Shown one piece after another: positions 30,311 to 34,097 of a DNA stretch of 34,097 bases. The notes beneath the pieces were generated by a model. That model worked only from the letters and a program-made list of their open reading frames with translations. It made no database searches and had not been told where the DNA came from. The position numbers and the translations under genes were made by a program. Positions within the stretch are counted from its first letter, which is position 1, and the number at the start of each line of letters is the position of its first letter. The DNA is from an uncultured Collinsella sp. (lineage in GTDB: Bacteria; Actinomycetota; Coriobacteriia; Coriobacteriales; Coriobacteriaceae), in NCBI GenBank assembly GCA_900547765.1, contig URIA01000024.1, forward strand, positions 1-34,097, given 5' to 3'.

Positions 30311-30937
30311 ATGTCTACCAAAATTGAAGTCAATGCCATGGGCGATGCCTGCCCGCTGCCCGTCGTCAAGACGCTTAAGGCACTCAAACAGCTTGATGGC
30401 GAGGGTGCCGTGGTGACCTCGGTCGATAACGAGACCGCCGTCAAGAACATCTCCAAGATGGCGCAGGAGAAGGGCTGCACGGCCTCGGTCGAGAAGGTTT
30501 CTGACGCCGAGTGGCACGTGACCGTGGCGACCTCTGGCGCCGTTGCCGTGGCCGATCCCGAACAGTATGGCGCTGCCTTCTGTGATGCCAGCGCCGGCAA
30601 GGGCAAGCTCGTCATTTCCGTCTACACCGACTGTATGGGCCGCGGCGACGACGAACTGGGCCACAAGCTCATGAAGGCCTTCATCTTTGCCGTGACGCAG
30701 CAGGAGGAGCTGCCCGCGACCATGCTGTTCTATAACGGCGGCGCCAAGCTCACCGTCGAGGGCTCGCCGGTGCTCGACGACCTGAAGGGTCTGGCCGAGC
30801 AGGGTGTCGAGATTCTTACCTGCGGCACCTGCCTCGATCACTATGGCATTAAGGACCAGCTCGCGGTGGGCGAGGTCACCAACATGTACGTGATCGTAGA
30901 GAAGATGGAGCAGGCCGTGCGCGTCGTGCGCCCGTAG
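30311..30937 (+). CDS. yedF: Sulfurtransferase-like selenium metabolism protein YedF
   Basis: This 208-residue cytoplasmic protein has an N-terminal TusA-like domain with the active-site cysteine C14 in NAMGDACPLPVVKTLKAL, and a C-terminal DsrE/F-like domain with ILTCGTCLDHYGIKDQLAVGEVTNMY (C171, C174). This two-domain form is the YedF protein that consistently accompanies selD in genomes with Se-dependent enzymes. It presumably relays selenium as a perselenide, but the reaction is not proven. The ATG at 30311 follows AAAGGA; an upstream in-frame extension to 30272 has no site. It lies 57 bases after selD and 19 bases before the DUF3343 gene. Confidence 0.92.
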   Translation: MSTKIEVNAMGDACPLPVVKTLKALKQLDGEGAVVTSVDNETAVKNISKMAQEKGCTASVEKVSDAEWHVTVATSGAVAVADPEQYGAAFCDASAGKGKLVISVYTDCMGRGDDELGHKLMKAFIFAVTQQEELPATMLFYNGGAKLTVEGSPVLDDLKGLAEQGVEILTCGTCLDHYGIKDQLAVGEVTNMYVIVEKMEQAVRVVRP

Positions 30938-30956
30938 CGTATTGGTTGGAGTTGCC

Positions 30957-31208
30957 ATGAGGGAGAAGCGCCCGGCGCTTGTCATCACGTTTCCCACTAC
31001 GGCGGCCGCCATGGGCTGCGAGTCCCTGGGCATCGAGCGCGGTCTTCCTGGGCGAACGATTCCCGTGCCCGGGGAGGTCGCTGCCGGCTGCGGTTTGGCG
31101 TGGAAGGCACAGCCTTCGGATGAGGACCTGCTGCGCGGCGAGCTTTCCGCGGCGGGCGTCCCCACCGAGGGTTTTACGGTGATCGACATGTGGGAGGTCG
31201 TGCGATGA
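30957..31208 (+). CDS. DUF3343 putative Se/S carrier-like protein
   Basis: This is a small cytoplasmic protein of 83 residues from the DUF3343 family, found beside yedF, selD and cysteine desulfurases. It reads ALVITFPTTAAAMGCESLG, then the hallmark GRTIPVPGEVAAGCGLAWK, whose cysteine in GCGLA is the presumed Se or S carrier. The family usually has 80 to 100 residues. The ATG at 30957 follows TTGGAG by five bases. Its stop overlaps the ATG of the desulfurase gene (ATGA), so the two products are made together, which fits a role as acceptor of the desulfurase product. Function is inferred from context only. Confidence 0.85.
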   Translation: MREKRPALVITFPTTAAAMGCESLGIERGLPGRTIPVPGEVAAGCGLAWKAQPSDEDLLRGELSAAGVPTEGFTVIDMWEVVR

Positions 31209-32344
31209 TCTACCTGGATAACGCGGCGACGACCATGCACAAGCCGCAAACGGTCATCGATGCCGTGGTGCAGGCGATGTGCTCGCTCGGCAATGCCGGA
31301 CGCGGCGCGACGTCGGGTGCGCTCGATGCGGCCCGTACCATCCACGGCTGTCGCGCCAAGCTTGCGCGCCTGCTGGGCTGCCCGCGGGCCGATCATGTTT
31401 GTTTTACGCCCAACTCCACCGCGGCGCTCAATACCGTCATCAATGGCGTGGTGCGCCCCGGCGACCGCGTGGTCACGACAGTGCTCGAGCACAACTCGGT
31501 GCTGCGTCCGCTCAATCGCCTGGCGGTAGAGCAGGGCGTGACCGTTGAGCATGCGGGCTGCGACGCGAACGGCGTGCTCGACTACGACGAACTCGAGCGG
31601 TTGGTCGCGCCGGGCACGCGTGCCGTGGTGGTGACGCACGCCTCCAATGTGACCGGCAACGCGGTCGACATTGCACGCGTAGCCGCCATGGCCCATGCGG
31701 CCGGTGCGCTCGTGATCGTCGATGCCTCGCAGTCTGCCGGCACGGCGCATATCGATATGCAGGCCATGGGGCTCGACGTGGTGTGCTTTACTGGCCACAA
31801 GGGGTTCATGGGTCCGCAGGGCACCGGCGGCCTGGCCGTGGCGGAGGGCATTGACGTGGCGCCGTGGGCCATGGGCGGCACGGGCGTGCACAGCTTCGAT
31901 GCGCTGCAGCCGCTTGGGTGGCCCACGCGCCTTGAGGCGGGCACGCTCAACGGTCACGGCATCGCGGGACTTTCCGCAGGTCTCGACTTTATCGAGGCCC
32001 AGGGTGGGGTCGAGGCGATTGCTGCCCACGAGCGTGCGCTCGCCGATCGCCTCCTTGCCGGCGTGCGCGAGATTCCGGGGATTAAGCTCTACGGTGCCTT
32101 TGACCAGCCGACGCGCTCTGCGATTGTGTCGCTCAACGTGGGCGATATCGATTCTGCCGAGATCTCGGATGCGCTCATGCAAGGGTGGGGGATTGCGACG
32201 CGCCCCGGCGCCCATTGCGCCCCGCTCATGCACCGTGCGCTGGGAACCGAGCGCCAGGGCGTCGTCCGCTTCTCATTTGGGTATTTCAACACGACCGAAG
32301 AAGTCGACACGGCTATCGATGCTCTGTGCGATTTAGCCTGCTAA
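31205..32344 (+). CDS. Cysteine desulfurase family protein (SufS/CsdB-like)
   Basis: This 379-residue PLP enzyme of aminotransferase class V removes sulfur, or selenium, from cysteine or selenocysteine. It opens with MIYLDNAATTMHKP and has TPNSTAALNTVINGV, LEHNSVLRPL and the cofactor-binding aspartate in VIVDASQSAGTAHIDM. The Schiff-base lysine K199 lies in FTGHKGFMGPQGTGGL, and the probable catalytic cysteine C338 lies in RPGAHCAPLMHRALG. The pattern is that of the SufS-like group seen next to DUF3343 and yedF rather than IscS. Linked to selD, it probably supplies Se for selenophosphate. It is the last gene of the cluster and is followed by a strong terminator. Confidence 0.92.
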   Translation: MIYLDNAATTMHKPQTVIDAVVQAMCSLGNAGRGATSGALDAARTIHGCRAKLARLLGCPRADHVCFTPNSTAALNTVINGVVRPGDRVVTTVLEHNSVLRPLNRLAVEQGVTVEHAGCDANGVLDYDELERLVAPGTRAVVVTHASNVTGNAVDIARVAAMAHAAGALVIVDASQSAGTAHIDMQAMGLDVVCFTGHKGFMGPQGTGGLAVAEGIDVAPWAMGGTGVHSFDALQPLGWPTRLEAGTLNGHGIAGLSAGLDFIEAQGGVEAIAAHERALADRLLAGVREIPGIKLYGAFDQPTRSAIVSLNVGDIDSAEISDALMQGWGIATRPGAHCAPLMHRALGTERQGVVRFSFGYFNTTEEVDTAIDALCDLAC

Positions 32345-32359
32345 AGCTGCTAGAGCGTA

Positions 32360-32365
32360 TATACT
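32360..32365 (+). promoter_or_regulatory. Possible brnQ -10 element next to the terminator
   Basis: TATACT at 32360-32365 lies just before the terminator stem. If used, transcription would begin inside the hairpin sequence, leaving only its 3' half in the brnQ message. No convincing -35 is seen. Confidence 0.25.
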
Positions 32366-32368
32366 TGC

Positions 32369-32399
32369 GGGACGGGTGTTTTTGCCCGTCCCATTTTTT
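32369..32399 (+). terminator. Rho-independent terminator of the selenium cluster
   Basis: GGGACGGG (32369-32376) pairs with CCCGTCCC (32385-32392) and is followed by ATTTTTT. It is strong and sits 25 bases after the desulfurase stop. Confidence 0.88.
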
Positions 32400-32422
32400 G
32401 TTTCAACCCGAAAGGTGTGTCT

Positions 32423-33781
32423 ATGGTCTCATCCGCCCCGCGCGGTCTGCGCTCCGACCATGTCGTTACCGTCGGCATTGCGCTGTTCTCGATGCTCTTT
32501 GGCGCCGGCAATCTCATTATTCCGCCGCTGCTGGCGCTGCAGGCAGGTTCTGCCACGCCGGTTGCCATGATCGGCTTTTTGATTGCCGCTATCGGTCTGC
32601 CCGTCATGGGCTTTATCGCCGTCGCGCTCGCCGGAACGGCGCGCGAGCTTGCCGGCCGCGTGCACCCCAAGTTTGGTGAATTCTTTGTCGCGACGGTCTA
32701 CCTTGCCATCGGTCCGTGCCTGGCCATTCCGCGCACAAGCTCTACGGCGTTCGAAATGCTGGTGCCGCTGCTACCCGAGGGCGTTTCGCTCGGCACAGCA
32801 CGTCTGGTGTTTGCCATCGGGTTCTTCGTCGTCGCGTTTGTGCTCACGCTGCGCCCGGGTGTCATCACACGCGTGCTCGGCCGCATTACGGGCCCCGCGC
32901 TCATTGCGCTTATCGTGCTGGTCGTGGGTGCTGCCGTGATCTCGCCGCTGGGACCGGCTGCCGCGCCTCAGGCTCCCTACGATGCAGGCGCCGCCGTGCA
33001 GGGCTTTCTGACTGGCTATCAGACCATGGACCTGCTCGCGTCGCTCGCCTTCGGCATCATCATCGCCGAGACCATCCACGAGTTGGGTGTTACCGATGAC
33101 AAGCGCGTGGCCTTCGAGATTTCGCGTTCCGGTGTGATCGCCGGCGTGCTCATGGCCATCATCTACTGCGGCTTGGGCCTTGCCGGTATGCAGCTCGGTA
33201 CCGTGATGCCCGACGCTACCAACGGCGCAGCCATCCTCGCTCGTTCGGCCTCCATGCACTTTGGGCTTGCCGGCACGGTCGTGGTCTTCGCCATCTTCTT
33301 CCTCGCCTGCATGAACGTGTGCATCGGCCTCATCAGCTGCTGCTCGCGTTACTTCTGCGAGACGTATGTGGTCGAAGGGGGAGCGGAGGCCTCCGAGGAG
33401 GACATGCGCCGTCCCTTTGCGGTTCTCGCCTTTGTGTTCGCGGCATTTTCGTGCGTGCTCTCCAACGTGGGCCTCGACGTCATTCTTATGTTCTCGGTAC
33501 CTATGCTCAACGCCCTGTATCCCGTTGCCATCGTGCTGGTACTGATGGGCCTGGTGCACGGCTTTTGCGACGCTCATCCGCAGGTGTGGGTCTGGGTCGG
33601 CGGCGTGGTCGCGGTGCAGAGTGTGATCACCTCGGTCCGCGACGCATTCTTTGCGGGCGCGTGGTTGCCGTTCGATGCGCTGCCGTTGGCGGACATTGGA
33701 GCCGCGTGGGCGCCGGTCGCCGTGGTGGCGTTTGTGATTGGCCTGCTCCATAGTCGTTTTGTTGCACATTCGAGGAGCTAA
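32423..33781 (+). CDS. brnQ: Branched-chain amino acid transport protein BrnQ
   Basis: This 452-residue, 12-helix membrane protein of the LIVCS family imports leucine, isoleucine and valine with Na+ or H+. The N-terminal helix carries the family signature IALFSMLFGAGNLIIPPLLALQAG. Then come FLIAAIGLPVMGFIAVALAG and AIGPCLAIPRTSSTAFEM, both diagnostic. The unwound-helix region GFLTGYQTMDLLASLAFGIIIAETI follows. The ATG at 32423 lies seven bases after AAAGG; GTG codons just upstream are less well placed. It is a single-gene unit between the selenium-cluster terminator and the tRNA promoter. Confidence 0.93.
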   Translation: MVSSAPRGLRSDHVVTVGIALFSMLFGAGNLIIPPLLALQAGSATPVAMIGFLIAAIGLPVMGFIAVALAGTARELAGRVHPKFGEFFVATVYLAIGPCLAIPRTSSTAFEMLVPLLPEGVSLGTARLVFAIGFFVVAFVLTLRPGVITRVLGRITGPALIALIVLVVGAAVISPLGPAAAPQAPYDAGAAVQGFLTGYQTMDLLASLAFGIIIAETIHELGVTDDKRVAFEISRSGVIAGVLMAIIYCGLGLAGMQLGTVMPDATNGAAILARSASMHFGLAGTVVVFAIFFLACMNVCIGLISCCSRYFCETYVVEGGAEASEEDMRRPFAVLAFVFAAFSCVLSNVGLDVILMFSVPMLNALYPVAIVLVLMGLVHGFCDAHPQVWVWVGGVVAVQSVITSVRDAFFAGAWLPFDALPLADIGAAWAPVAVVAFVIGLLHSRFVAHSRS

Positions 33782-33792
33782 GGCATCAATGC

Positions 33793-33821
33793 TTGCACAG
33801 GCGGGGAGTCTCCCCTATAAT
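33793..33821 (+). promoter_or_regulatory. tRNA promoter
   Basis: TTGCAC (33793-33798), a 17-base spacer and the consensus TATAAT (33816-33821) form a near-ideal housekeeping promoter about 50 bases before tRNA-Pro. It starts right after the brnQ stop. Confidence 0.78.
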
Positions 33822-33872
33822 TTCCTTCGCTTTGGGACACGCAAGGTTTAGACCTTAGCTGCTCAACACCTT

Positions 33873-33949
33873 CGGGACGTGGCGCAGTTTGGTAGCGCGC
33901 CTGCTTTGGGAGCAGGATGTCGCAGGTTCAAATCCTGTCGTCCCGACCA
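33873..33949 (+). tRNA. tRNA-Pro (anticodon TGG)
   Basis: The acceptor stem CGGGACG pairs with CGTCCCG. The D arm is GGCGCAGTTTGGTAGCGC-like, and the anticodon stem CCTGC/GCAGG holds the loop TTTGGGA with anticodon TGG. The T arm contains GGTTCAAATCC. The discriminator A and an encoded CCA follow. The length is 77 bases. Confidence 0.97.
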
Positions 33950-33955
33950 TATCTT

Positions 33956-34029
33956 GCGGGCGTAGTTCAATGGTAGAACCCCAGCCTTCCAAGCTGATGA
34001 CGCGGGTTCGATTCCCGTCGCCCGCTCCA
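33956..34029 (+). tRNA. tRNA-Gly (anticodon TCC)
   Basis: The acceptor stem GCGGGCG pairs with CGCCCGC. The anticodon loop CTTCCAA gives anticodon TCC, and the T arm has GGTTCGATTCC. The discriminator is T, as in tRNA-Gly, and CCA is encoded. It is only six bases after tRNA-Pro, so both are cotranscribed. Confidence 0.97.
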
Positions 34030-34060
34030 TAGGATAGTTTTAGGCTCTGTTAGACCAGGA

Positions 34061-34089
34061 TTGACATACATGTGTCCCCACGGTGCCAT
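34061..34089 (+). promoter_or_regulatory. Possible -35 element near the window end
   Basis: TTGACA at 34061-34066 is a perfect -35, but the hexamer 17 bases later, TGCCAT, is a poor -10. The preceding GGCTCTGTTAGACCAGG could instead be the end of an insertion sequence. The window stops too soon to decide. Confidence 0.22.
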
Positions 34090-34097
34090 ATCGTTGA

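Noticed and set aside
29513..32233. Long minus-strand open frame of 906 codons opposite selD, yedF and the desulfurase
   Set aside because: It is a shadow caused by high GC and codon bias in the true plus-strand genes. Its sequence is low-complexity, rich in His, Arg and Gly, with no domain.
1..34097. CRISPR arrays, phage genes or complete insertion sequences
   Set aside because: No regularly spaced direct repeats, integrase, transposase or phage structural proteins were found in the readable frames.

Overview
The window is a high-GC chromosomal segment that most resembles a gut Coriobacteriia genome, probably Collinsella. This is inferred from codon use, frequent GAAAGG-type ribosome binding sites, frequent GTG/TTG starts and gene content; no 16S rRNA is present to confirm it. 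Genes are dense and lie on both strands.

Layout. 1-4613 holds housekeeping genes: the end of argH, ndk, rpiB (-), a cysteine desulfidase of the CyuA/UPF0597 family, and a HAD hydrolase (-) whose stop codon overlaps that of the desulfidase. 4929-6793 holds ribosomal protein S1 and the RNase P RNA, followed by a roughly 100-nt imperfect palindrome. 7015-14886 holds a YigZ-family protein, a C_GCAxxG_C_C protein (-), an O-acetylhomoserine sulfhydrylase-like enzyme, a 14-TM-type MFS exporter, xanthine phosphoribosyltransferase, a small GGQ release-factor-like protein between two long hairpins, a lipid kinase (-) and a fluoride-type CLC protein (-). 15097-20513 is a molybdenum region: moeA and mogA (cofactor assembly), then modA-modB-modC (molybdate import). 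ModB carries an unusual secreted domain of about 190 residues at its N-terminus.

The most notable part is 20647-32399. A promoter with four TCAAC/GTTGA half-sites precedes a leader with a 22-codon ORF and hairpins. Then come a double-cubane-cluster reductase (2-hydroxyacyl-CoA dehydratase family), a dipeptide-type ABC importer made of a binding protein and two permeases but no ATPase, a second double-cubane reductase, their ATP-dependent activator, a GT-B glycosyltransferase, selD, yedF, a DUF3343 Se/S-carrier-like protein and a cysteine desulfurase, ending at a strong terminator. selD is itself a selenoprotein gene: codon 17, the catalytic Cys in E. coli SelD, is an in-frame UGA followed by hairpins suited to a bacterial SECIS. 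Conventional ORF calling starts it after the UGA and loses the active site. The glycosyltransferase overlaps selD by 19 nt, which makes a selenosugar-type reaction a testable idea. Together the genes suggest a module that mobilises Se (desulfurase, DUF3343, YedF), activates it (SelD), and links it to ATP-driven low-potential reduction and an imported substrate. The overall function is not known to me.

The window ends with a BrnQ-type branched-chain amino acid transporter and tRNA-Pro(TGG) and tRNA-Gly(TCC) behind a near-consensus promoter.
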